From contig NC_054712.1 of the NCBI RefSeq assembly GCF_016097555.1, positions 45,508,308 to 45,572,307 on the forward strand: a stretch of 64,000 nucleotides of DNA, read 5' to 3'. Below, one piece after another: positions 23,290 to 35,800 of the stretch. The translations under genes and the position numbers were made by a program. The stretch's first letter is position 1, and each line of letters starts with the position of its first letter. The DNA comes from Gigantopelta aegis (lineage: Eukaryota; Mollusca; Gastropoda; Neomphalida; Peltospiridae). The notes under the pieces were generated by a model. The model was not told the DNA's origin and did no database searches. It saw only the letters and a program-made list of their open reading frames with translations.

Positions 23290-23640
23290 ACTCAACAATT
23301 TTCATAGAAACAGTGTGTATTCGCATTCAGCAGTTTTCACAGAAACAGTGTATATAATATTTCATAGAAACATGTTTATTGAGTCTTGGCAGTTTCCATA
23401 GAAACAGTCTACTCGGTCTTAGTTTCCACAGATACAGTGTCTACTCTTTCTTAGCAGGCTTCATAGTCTATTTAGTCTGCGGTTTGTACGGAAACAGTCT
23501 CTACTTGATCTTAGCAGTTTCCATAGAACCAGTATATTTAGTTTCCACAGAAACAGTGTGTACTCCGTCTAATCAGTTTCCATAGAAAAGAGTTTATTTA
23601 ATGTCAGCAGTTTCCATGGATATAGTGTCTATCTCTTATT
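23290..23640. repeat. degenerate minisatellite downstream of PNKP
   Basis: Irregular units of about 38-45 bp built round agtttccatagaaacagtgt, including several diverged copies. Confidence 0.75.
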
Positions 23641-23698
23641 AATTAATCCTTGTGTTGTTCTTGTGGTGCATAGATGCCATGTGTGTGTTCTCTTTATT
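23593..23698 (-). terminator. PNKP: possible PNKP polyadenylation signals
   Basis: Two AATAAA hexamers on the minus strand: one overlaps the stop codon itself (23693-23698), the other lies about 100 bp downstream (23593-23598). The second is the more ordinary choice. Confidence 0.4.
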
Positions 23699-23817
23699 TC
23701 TCCAGTAAGAATTGTCTGTATAGCTTTTCGTGGACAGATGACTCAAACTTGGGAACAAAGTTAATTTTTACAACTTCCTTAAATCCTTCTTCCATCTTGG
23801 GTTCCGTAAACTTCGAT
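23694..23817 (-). CDS. PNKP: PNKP exon 16 and stop
   Basis: [20 protein letters not shown], then a charged tail ending LLEK-TAA. The C-terminus matches the family up to the last dozen residues. Confidence 0.94.
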
Positions 23818-26800
23818 CTGCAGCAACAAAAAGCAATGATTTCTAGTTATTTGCAAGTTCCAAAATATGGCAATAATTCTTGCTAAAATAGCACATTTTT
23901 CAAAGAAAACAACAGCCAACAAAACCCCAACCTGATCACATATTGCCATGCAAGACACTTGACAGAACGTGTAGGGTTTAATTATTAGCAATTTGACAAA
24001 CTGTCCTAAAATCTGCAGCCAAATTCAGGCTTCAGTTAGCCAAACAAAATATTAGAAGGTTAAGGCTCTTTAAAGAAAGGTATTTATTTGCCATCTATGA
24101 ATGATCGTGTGGTTTTTATGGATCTTCTTTTAAAAGATCTAAGGTCGACTGAACTTCTTGTGTTATTTAAGTATGGAGCAAGAAAGTAATCAGTACACTT
24201 CTGCTGATTGACAAGACTAGTTAAAAAAAAAGGTGCTGGATACGAAATCTTTTGAGGTGTGAAAATAAGTGTTTAAAAATGTGTAATGATATGTACAAGA
24301 CTCAGATGTAGAATCTTACTTGAATGAGTTTATTATCATATCGTTCACTGGTTTGTGCGTCTTGTCCGTTATCTCGCGGAACTGAAAGCAAAGACAATAA
24401 ATTGCTCTTTAATTAACTATCATCATTAAACAGGTCAAAAAGACCATTTGTAACTCAAACAGAAGATAAGTACAGGCTACTAAGACGATGTGGACTACAA
24501 ATGGAGAGTACGTAGCTTTCCTTTCTGCAGCTCTTTTATGTCAATCATCTACTATTATGTTTTATTATTGTTAGTTATTACTTGTACTTTGTCATCTTGT
24601 CACAGTTTGTTTGTAAAACAAATGTAGGGAAAGGTCCTAATATAGGCTTGTAGCCTGTCGACCAATTCCACCGGTAAATGGAATAAAATATTGTTTAAAC
24701 TAAATGGAGAGATAATCTAACATTAAAACCAATTACCCTAATTCCTGAAGTACAAACTTGCTGTTTGACATAAAATGCATTTTGAAGTACTATACAATGT
24801 AGAGCAGGTCGTAGCCCAGTGGTGAAGCACTTGCCTGATGCATGGTCTGTCTACGATCGATGCTTGCCATTGGGCCTCATTTATTAACTGGGCTATTTCT
24901 CATTCCAGCCAGTGCACCACGCCTGGTATATCAAAGGCCATGGTATGTACTATCCTGTCTGTGGGATGGTGCATATAAAAATGGAAAAATAAGCAGGTTT
25001 CCTCTCTAAGACTACATGTCATAATTACCAAGTTGATTTAAGGCAATTAAGGCTTAATAATTCAGTAGTTTGTGGAGAATTTTTTTAGTAGTGGACTTTA
25101 TACTTATCTAAGGTCAGCATTTATTTCCCTGACATTGAAGTAATCTAGATTTGCCAAGATTGATAATTCAATCTAGGAGATATAATAACTATTGTGTAAC
25201 AATCAGCCTCGGTGGCGTCGTGGTTAGGCTATCGGTCTACAGGCTGGTAGGTATTGGGTTCATATCCCAGTCGAGGCATGGGATTTTTAATCCAGATACC
25301 GACTCCATAACTGGTTCATAAAAGGCCATGGTTTGTGCTATCCTGCCTGTGGGAAGCGCAAATAAAAGATCCCTTGCTGCTAATCGGAAAGAGTAGCCCA
25401 TGTAGTGGCGACAGCGGGTTTCCTCTCAAGCTCTGTGTGGTCCTTAACCATATGTCTGACGCCATATAACCGTAAATAAAATGTGTTGACTGTGTCGTTA
25501 AATAAAACATTTCTTTCTTTCTTTCTATTGTGTAACATTAACAGTAGTAATATGTGGAAATCTTACCCTCTCATTGTGTCGGATGTGATCTTTAGACATA
25601 TTGAAAACAAAACACCGACAGGGCACTCCAGATTTCACTGCACAAGTAACATACCTAAAATATAGTCAAACAATCTATAGTTAATGCAAGTTAATCACCC
25701 ATAAGTAAACCTAACCCATGACAAGAATTCATAAGTAACCCCAACATATGATGTAGCAAGCATAAAATAAGCTTCTTAGAATAATCATTAATACTGTTTG
25801 GACGACTGCTGTCTGCTTGCCCCAGTAATGGGGAGACCTCTACAATTAGAGACACTTCACACATCGTGAAGTCATAAATGACCTTGACTTTGTTTGCTCT
25901 GGCATCACAGGTTAGGTTGTAGTGTGCACTGCAATGTAGTGCATACTTTACCAAATACAAAAACCATCCACTGAAGGATTCAAAGCAAACACAGACAGGG
26001 GACAATAAAGAAGTTCAAAAACATAAATTCATCATTAAAATATAACTACCTTTATCAAAAAGATGCCTTTAAACACACTGAAACAGAAACGAATAAAAAT
26101 GTGATCAACTACGAATTCTACCGACTCACATTATATTCTGCATATGAATCAGCAAAGTAGAATATCACATTACCTCTGTCTTGACTCTTTGTCTGGGTTT
26201 GTGTTGTCGACCACGACACTCTTTCCCTCCTTGATGGCTCGATTACACTCGCTAACACACTTCTGCCAGGTGCCCAGTGTATCCTGCAGATTAACAAACA
26301 TTAGTTTAACGTCAACTTGTTGATATGTTCACTGTATGGTGCTTACCAAAATAACAAACATTTGTCCTGCATTCAGTGAAAGCGAGTGATGCCAGCATTC
26401 AAATAGATTTAATCGATTCCCACTGTGGCCATTTAGTTTGATGTGAAGTGCAGAAACTAGAAAATGTTTTTCTACTCGGATTGGCTGAATGCATTTCAGC
26501 TTTGTTCAAACATTACTTACATTTTGGGGTTTAGTCTTATTAAGTTATGGGTCTGTTCACAAAGGAGAGACGTTTGTATTGTTTAACGACACCACTAGAA
26601 CACATTGATTAAACAATCATCGGCTATTGGATGTCAAACATTTGTTAATTATGACATGTAGTCATCAGAGGAAACCTGCTAAACTTTTCCTAATGTAGCA
26701 AGGCATTTTTTTTATATCCACTTTCCCACAGACAGGAAAGCACAAACCACGGCCTTTGACCAGTTGTGGTGCACTGGTTGGAATGTGAAAAACCCCAATC

Positions 26801-29800
26801 AATTGAATGAATCCACCGAGGTGGTTCGATTCTGTGATGCAAACACCTCAAGCGAGCATTCAACAAACTGAGCTAAATCCCGCCCCCCTCTCCACAAAGA
26901 TAAACATTACTTATATTTTGGGGTTCACTGTTAATAAATCAGGGGTTCTTCACAAAGATAAACATTACTTATATTTTGGGGTTCACGGTTAATAAATCAG
27001 GGGTTCTTCACAAAGATAAACATTAGGGGGCCTACTTATATTTTGGGGTTCACTGTTAATAAATCAGGGGTTCTTCACAAAGATAAACATTACTTATATT
27101 TTGGGGTTCACTGTTAATAAATCAGGGGTTGTTCACAAAGATAAACATTACTTATATTTTGGGGTTCACTGTTAATCAATCAGGGGTTGTTCACAAAGAT
27201 AAACATTACTGATATTTTGGGGTTCACTGTTAATCAATCAGGGGTTGTTCACAAAGATAACATTACTCATATTTTGGGTTCACTGTTAATAAATCAGGGG
27301 TTGTTCACAAAGATAACATTACTTATATTTTGGGGTTCACTGTTAATAAATCAGGGGTTGTTCACAAAGATAACATTACTTATATTTTGGGGTTCACTGT
27401 TAATAAATCAGGGGTTGTTCACAAAGATAAACATTACTGATATTTTGGGGTTCACTGTTAATCAATCAGGGGTTGTTCACAAAGATAACATTACTGATAT
27501 TTTGGGGTTCACTGTTAATCAATCAGGGGTTGTTCACAAAGATAACATTACTCATATTTTGGGGTTCACTGTTAATAAATCAGGGGTTGTTCACAAAAAT
27601 AACATTACTTACATACATGTAGGTTCTGTTCACAAAGATAACTTGTTTTAAAATTAAGTATGGAATGTTTTATCATAGAAATTTTGTAAGACAATTTCAA
27701 TGCATAGGTGTTTTTTTTATCGAAGATGTTTTGTAAGACAATTTCAATGCTTACATGAAAGCAGAAGTAAGAATAACACTTTTTTCTCGTTATTGGGAAT
27801 ACAATGTATACATGCAGTCAAATGCATTTAAACTGTATAGCTCTAATTCAAAACAAATTATTGCAAAGATAACATTTAAGGAAAACACCAGTTCTGATTG
27901 TTCATAATATTTGATTAAGAAGAACACTAGGTTTGTGTTTTAGACAATTAGGCATAAAGTATCCTTGCATACATAGTCACCACGCACAGAAATACCTAAC
28001 AGAAACACTGCTTCATAATAATTACCCTGTTCACAACAACATAGCCTTTTGGTGCCATGTACGTCCTGGCAAAGAATGATTTTCCTGCTGAAAACAAGAA
28101 AGAAAAAATCATGACTATGAAGCAAACATATCAAAGACACAACACTAAAATCAAACTAGTGAATGTAATTAATTATAACATAACCTAAACAGAGTTAGGG
28201 TTAACACATACACGCATGCAAACAATAAAATTTAAGAAATACTCAGTATATATTTTAGGGAAAGGAATGGGAATCCCAACCAACACGACTCTAGAACACA
28301 TTTTGTTACAGGAATATATAGAAAAAAACTTGGATTATTTTCCCTTTTCCGGAATATTTAACCTGACCTATGGCACTTTTCCCCTATTTCAGTGGACTGG
28401 TCTGAACACCCTAGACTAGAATCTTCCAGAATACCTATTGTATCTTCTTCTGGTCTCATGATATCCTCTTCCTTCTTTCTTCTTTGCATTTTTGTTTGTT
28501 CCAGTCCAATAAAATGGGGTAGTAAAGTATCATGGGTTAGAGATCACGTTATAGTATGGAAAGAAAATAATAAATACCAAAAAAGTTTGTTTTATTTAAC
28601 AACGCCACTAAAGCACATTGATTTTTTATCTTATCATCGGCTATTGGACGTCAAACATATGGTCATTTTGACACTGTTTTTTTAGAAAAACCTGTTATCT
28701 CGCCTTCATGTAAAATTCTTTAATCTCATTGGTTGTTTGCCGTTGGACAAATCCCTTATCCCCCTGTGGGCGGAGCCAAATTCTCTTATACCCCGTCTGT
28801 AATTTCCAACAGTTTCCAGCCGCCCCAGTTAATGCTAAAGCAATAATTAGATTATAAATAACATTGATAATCAATCAAGTATACATAATTAATTTTATTT
28901 TTACTATAAAATACACTATTTCAATACTTTTAAAAGCTGCAATGTTGAACTCGGCCACCTAATTACGGTCGTGGTGTTATTGTATTAATGCGCGATTAGC
29001 AACAGTTGTTTTTTTGTTTTTTATTTTTAATATATATATTTTTTTACTACATACATTTCTGATATAAAAAAAGTTTTTTTATTTTTTTTATTTATTAATA
29101 TCTGTTTCAGACAATTTCGTATAAAACATTTGAAGTTAAAAACTCGTTTATCGATGGAACTATTTTTCGTCACTGGCAAGTGGTTTTGTTCGCGTCCGCG
29201 TGGTACGGCTCCATTAATAAATTGTTAACAATTATTGTCTCGCGTTATTTTGATTATTTGGCTATATGGTTTAACATGTCGGCAAGATAAATTCATTGTA
29301 GAAGCATCTCTCGGGGTATATGGCTTTTTATGTACCCTCTCTGTGTTCTTTTACCCCCTCGCTTTCGGCTCGGGGTAAAAGAACACACAGAGGGTACATA
29401 AAAAGCCATATACCCCACGTGATGCTTCTACAACTTATACTGTCACCACATAGGCTACTCTTTTACAACAGGCAGCAAGGGGTCTTTTATTTGCGCTTCT
29501 CACAGGCAGGATAGCACAATCCATGGCCTTTGTTGAACCAGTTATGATCACTGGTCGTGCAAGTGGTTTACACCTACCCATTGAGCCTTGCGGAGTAATA
29601 AATACCAGTTAGCTGCCTCATTTGGAAGTGCCAATGTCACGGAGAACCCACTCTAGGTTTCACAATCTCTTATTGGTTGAGGTGCTCAGTGTAAGCCTTT
29701 CAACTACATGGGGCAGGACGTAGCCCAATGGTACAGCGCTCGCTCGATGCGCGGTCAGTGTGGGATCGATCCTCATCAGCGGGCCCATTGGGCTATTTCT

Positions 29801-32800
29801 CGTTCCAGCCAGTGTACCACAACTGGTATATCAAAGGCCATTGTATGTACTACCTTGTCTGTGGGATGGTGCATATAAAAGATCCCTTGCTGCTAATCGA
29901 AAAGAGTAGCCCATGAACTGGCGACAGCGGGTTTCCTCTCTCAATATCTCTGTGGTCCTTAACCATATGTCTGACGCCATATAACCGTAAATACAATGTG
30001 TTGAGTGCATCATTAAATAAAACAGTTCTTTCTTTCTTTCAACTACATGTACACTAATTCTAATGTGCATATTATGAGCCATTCAGAATAATAGTATCTC
30101 TACCACAAGAAAGACAATTTGCCCCAAAAAACTCCTCTTATATATATTACAGGGCTCAAAAAGGAGAATTTAAAACCTACAGAAAGTTTGAAAGTTTTTT
30201 TGTTTTTTTACACCAGACACAAAATGCACACATACATGTACATCAGTTTTGAGACTGTACACAGCAATTTTAAACCAGTAACTTTTGTAACAAATGAACA
30301 CAAAACTAAAAACCAAAATTTATCCCTTCAACTGATGGCAATAATGTTTAATCCATTGACAATAAACTGCCATCAGTAGAGCTCCGACCTCTCAGTTACA
30401 GCAATTGCCATCAGCACCGTTGTTAAGTTCGGGTCTTGTGTTAATCAGAGAAAACAAGTCAAAATGATAGGATACAACACCTCTGTGTATACTTACATGC
30501 TGGGTAGCCTGCAAAATGATAGGATACAACACCTCTGTGTATACTTACATGCTGGGTAGCCTGCAAAATGATAGGATACAACACCTCTGTATATACTTAC
30601 ATGCTGGGTAGCCTGCAAAAACGACAATCTACAAAGGAGAAAGAAAATTATTATTAGTGGAGTTTCCACTAATTATGGGTGATATGCTTATTTAAGATAT
30701 AAAATTGTTATTTTTATTTAAACATTATAGTTAAAGGTCCAGGCTTATCAAAAACATAATTCACCACTGTTTGGTATCTACGTAACCTTTTACAATATAT
30801 ATGAAGTATCAACAAAACAAATTCCAAACAATTTACCCGTTTTTAATATATTCGCAATAAAAAATCATGTTTTTCCCCATCGCTTGTCAAAACACCTTTG
30901 ACTCCAGGAGCTAAGTCACATGACCCTGTGATGCGCTATCCGGCATACTATAAAAGTTTTATTGTGCACAGCCTTTCACACCTGACTATTAATAATTGGG
31001 ATGGTATTTTTGTTTTTTTATTTTTAATACTGTGATGTTTCTTTATTTTTTGTATATACTGTGTATTAATAATGTGCCATAAACCTGGACCTTTAATAAC
31101 AGGGTTCATACACTTAAAATATTTTCATTTTCCAGGACTTTTAAGCACCAGTTTGGTTCATTTTCCATGGCTCTTTATTACATTTTTTCAGGAGTCTGAA
31201 TATATTACCTGGAAAGAATTTTTTCTTAACAACACTCCAGAAAACTGTTATAAGTTAGCAATATATATGTATCTAAGATTCTTCAATTACAGGGATTCAT
31301 GGTAAATCAGAGAGAAATATATCACAGTAGTTTCCAATTCATACACTCCAGTGTACCAGTCAGGCACAGCTTGTCAACCTTTAGCCTTCAGTGGGTCAGT
31401 CCACTATTTTTACCAGTGGTGTGTTCAGGGTGAGCAACCATGGTCGCTAGGTAGACTGGTTTTTGTGCCTAACATTATGTGTATGTGATATGATAGAAAG
31501 AAAGAAAGAAAGAAGTGTTTTATTTAACGACGCACTCAACACATTTTATTTACGGTTATATGGTGTCAGACATATGGTTAAGGACCACACAGATTTTTTT
31601 TAGAGGAAACCCGCTGTCGCCACATAGGCTACTCTTTTACGACAGGCAACAAGGGATCTTTTATTTGCGCTTCCCACAGGCAGGATAGCACAAACCATGG
31701 CCTTTGTTGAACCAGTTATGGATCACTGGTCGGTGCAAGTGGTTTACACCTACCCATTGAGCCTTGCGGTGCACTCATTCAGGGTTTGGAGTCGGTATCT
31801 GGATTAAAAATTCCATGCCTCGACTGGGATCCGAACCCAGTACCTACCAGCCTGTAGACCGATGGCCTGCCACGATGCCACCGAGGCTGGTATTTGTGAT
31901 ATGATAGAAGACCGTGGTACCAGTCAAATTGTTCAAGAGTGTTCAGCCTCCAGAACATGCCACTGGACTAGAGTGTAGCAGGCCTGGTGCTTATAAATTT
32001 TTTAGAGTTTAGACTCAAATCTCTAATAAATTAATAGACTAATGCAATGCCAACATCATACAAAGTGTATGTATGTGACATCATTAGAGATGAAGTCTTG
32101 ATTCAGTTATCTATGGAGTATTAAGAAACATTGATTTTATCGACAATTTCAAAGTGAGGCATGTCGTATGGAATATTAAGAAACATGGTTTTCACTAACA
32201 GATTAACAGGTATGGAGTACCAAGAAACATGGATTTCATTAAGTTTTATAAGCATGGCCCAGACTGGGTTGTTACATGTTACTACACTTGGTACCAGTCT
32301 AACAAGAACTGTGAACCACTCACTTCCTGTGATGGAGAGACGATCTGCGCTCCACGAGGGGACTCCACAAGATTGGTCTCAGCACTCAGTTTTCTCTACA
32401 AGAACAAAAACACATCGCCCGTAAACAGAACATTAACACACAACGTTAACAAAGAAACTACCAGATTAAACTGAGGCATGTTATGTGGAATGTTAAAGAA
32501 TGAATTAATGTTTAAACAAAACCCCAGCTTAAAACTATGCATCAGCTTAAAACTATGCATCAGCTATTGCAGGGTGTCTCGAATTTTTACAAAATCTACT
32601 AGCCACGGGATCAGTGATTTAAAACATTTACTAGCCACGATTACAAATTCACTAGCCCTACTTTAAGTTAATACAATTTTAAAAGTAACAATCAGATCAT
32701 TATGTCACCTAAGGGTAGTACTAAACCAAATAACTTCCGGCTGGGTCAAAGTTCGAGGTGCACCCAACTTTTGATAGAGAAGTGAACACCACAAGTCCTG

Positions 32801-35800
32801 TGATTGGTTATAAATGTGAGAGTGTTGGTTGTGAAAAATAATAGTTTCATCTGGGTAAAAACAAATTGCAATTTTATTTCATCTAGTACCAATGTGTCAA
32901 GTAGCCTTGTGCTTGAAACATGTATGGGGTACCTGTAAAAAAAAGTACTCGAATTTTGTGCGAAACTAGGGTAGTCATAGACGCTACCCGTTATCTCAGA
33001 AACGAGCAGCTTGACCCCCATTTTTTTTCTGATTCACTTTAAGTGTAAGGGGTGGTAGTATTTATATCCATGGCGTTTATGTCAGTTGATACGTTGCAGG
33101 TAGTTTTAGCCACACATGTTACTATTGTCGTCTATGGGATTTGATTTGATAGTATACACCCTATAGAGGGAGAAAGACCTTAAAAACACTAAGATTGGGG
33201 TTTGGGGGTGGGGGGTTGGGGATGGGGCAAGATATTCAATATTTGACCACTTTTTTTCACTAACCGTCAGGCATGGTGATAGTAGTTATTTACTAGCCCA
33301 ACGTTGAATATCACTAGCCTTGGGAGTGGGGCTACCATAATCTAGGAGCCCCGGCTATTGTGTGTCAAACAAACAAGAAGAAACAGGTCTGAATTTGCTG
33401 TCATTGTAAGATGTTTCCAACTCAAGAGCCTCTTTGGCAACTAAAAGTACATACATGTAGTAAATAAAAAAACATTTTTTTAGATTATCAATATCTATTT
33501 GTTCCCAAGTTTCTGGTCCTTCAATTTGTAGTAGGGTGGGAAGTAGCCCAGTGGTAAAGTGTTCCCTTGATGCACAGTCGGTCTTGGATCAACCCCCGTC
33601 GGTGGGCCAATTGGGCTATTTGTCACTCCAGCCAGTGCACCACGACTGGTACATCAAAGGCTGTGGTATGTGTTATCCTGTCTGTGGGATGGTGCACATA
33701 AAAGATCCCTTGCTGCTAATCGAAAAGAGTAGCCCATGAAGTGGCAACAGCAGGATTTCTCTCTCAATATCTGTGTGGTTGTTAACCATATGTCCAACAC
33801 CATATAACCGTAAATAAAATGTGTCGAGTGTGTCGTTAAATAAAACATGTCCTTCCTTCATTTTGTAGCAACCCAAACTGGCTTTCTCCCATAATTGAGT
33901 GTGTATGAAAACATATCCATTACAAAAGAAAATGAAGTTTGAACGGGTGCAAACTTTAGGACACCCAGAAAGACACTGCACATAAAAACAAATTGATACC
34001 TAAATAATCAAGTTTATTTCATAAGTAATTTTATCTTAAAAAGGCTTCGTCGGAAACATTTTAATACAGTGAAACCTCTCAAGACTGGACACTCTGCAAA
34101 GCCGGACGTTATGCAGAATCCCTTTTTAAAAACCAGGGGTCTAATTCACAAAGGTCTCTTAGGCTCTGCTAGACAACAAATCATCCTCTTTGCAAGTCTT
34201 TTAGCATTGCACTGCGAGATCGCAAAGTTGCGAGAGTTTAGTGAATTAGGCCCCTGGACATAACTTAACCTCCCTAAACCGGGTCCCTCTTAAAACCAGA
34301 TATTTGTTTTGGTCACAAGGGTGTCCGGTTTAGAGGGGTTTCATTGTAACAGCATAACATTAAGGACAGTTTTTGTTTTAAAAAGAGGATTTTACAGACA
34401 ATCAAACTTAGAAATGTGGATTTCACCAACAGAATCAAGCTGAGCATTATGTATGGAGTATTAAGAAACGTGGATTTCACTAACAGAATCAAACTTAGCA
34501 TTATTTATGGAGTATTAAGAAACGTGGATTTCACTAACAGAATCAAGCTGAGCATTATGTATGGAGTATTAAGAAACGTGGATTTCACTAACAGAATCAA
34601 GCTGAGCATTATGTATGGAGTATTAAGAAACATGCATTTCACTAACAGAATCAAGCTGAGCATTATTTATGGAGTATTAAGAAATGTGCATTTCACTAAC
34701 AGAATCAAGCTGAGCAATATGTATGGAGTATTAAGAAACATGCATTTCACCAACAGAATCAAACTTAGCATTATGTATGGAGTATTAAGAAACATGCATT
34801 TCACTAACAGAATCAAGCTGAGCATTATTTATGGAGTATTAAGAAACGTGCATTTCACTAACAGAATGTATGGAGAATAACTGGTTACTGTCTTAAGATA
34901 TCAGCTTTATCATGCAATGATTAGAATGGCAAATTCCTGGTTGCCTCCAATTTCTATACACCAAAACAAAATAGTTTTTAAATAACAATAATTTATTTAT
35001 TTTTAAAATAAAAATTGTCTTTAAAAAAACCAACTGGAAAGTAAAACAAGTATCTTTCAACAATACAATATTCCTTTGCTGATCATAACTAGTGTAAAAG
35101 TAGTTTCCTCTCAAAAACTATATTTTTTATCAATGACCAAAAATATAGAAATTTATCTAGTCATGATATCCTGACAATACGTATTGCAGGATAAATGGAG
35201 CTACAAAGAAGGAAGGAAGGAAATGTTTTATTTGACTACGCACTCAACACATTTAATTTACAGTTATATGGCGTCGGACATATAGTTGAGGACCACACAG
35301 ATATTGAGAGAGGAAACCCGCTGTCACCATTTTATGGGCCATAGGGGATGTTTTATATGGACCATCCCACAGACAGGATAGCACATACTACGGCCTTTGA
35401 TATACCAGTTGTGGTGAATTGGCTGGAATGAGAAATAGCCCGATGGGCCCACTGACGGGGATCGATCCTAGACCGACCACACATCAAGCGAGCGCTTTAC
35501 AACTGGGCGGCGTCCCACCCACTATGCTATAAAGAACATGGATTCTACTGACAGGGTCAAACTCAGGCATGTTGTATGCTGAAGGCTTCTGGTCCTTGAT
35601 CAATTCTTCCGGAGTGTAGAACTTCAGGCCAATATTCAGTGCAAACTGAAAAAAAAACCCACAGAAAAACTAATGTGAGAGTTCATGTGAAAATTTATCA
35701 TTTAATTAAACAGAAATAGAAAACAATTTTCAATTTTTAACAGCAGTGAGCTAGACCGAACTAGTGATTTGAAGGTGATCTCATGGCAAGAGATTCATTA

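Noticed and set aside
27187-27651. 154-codon open frame in the 58-bp array
   Set aside because: Repeat translation with frame shifts between 57- and 58-bp units.
34416-34880. 154-codon open frame with 18-residue repeats
   Set aside because: By-product of the 54-bp minisatellite; lies antisense in a PNKP intron and has no domain.
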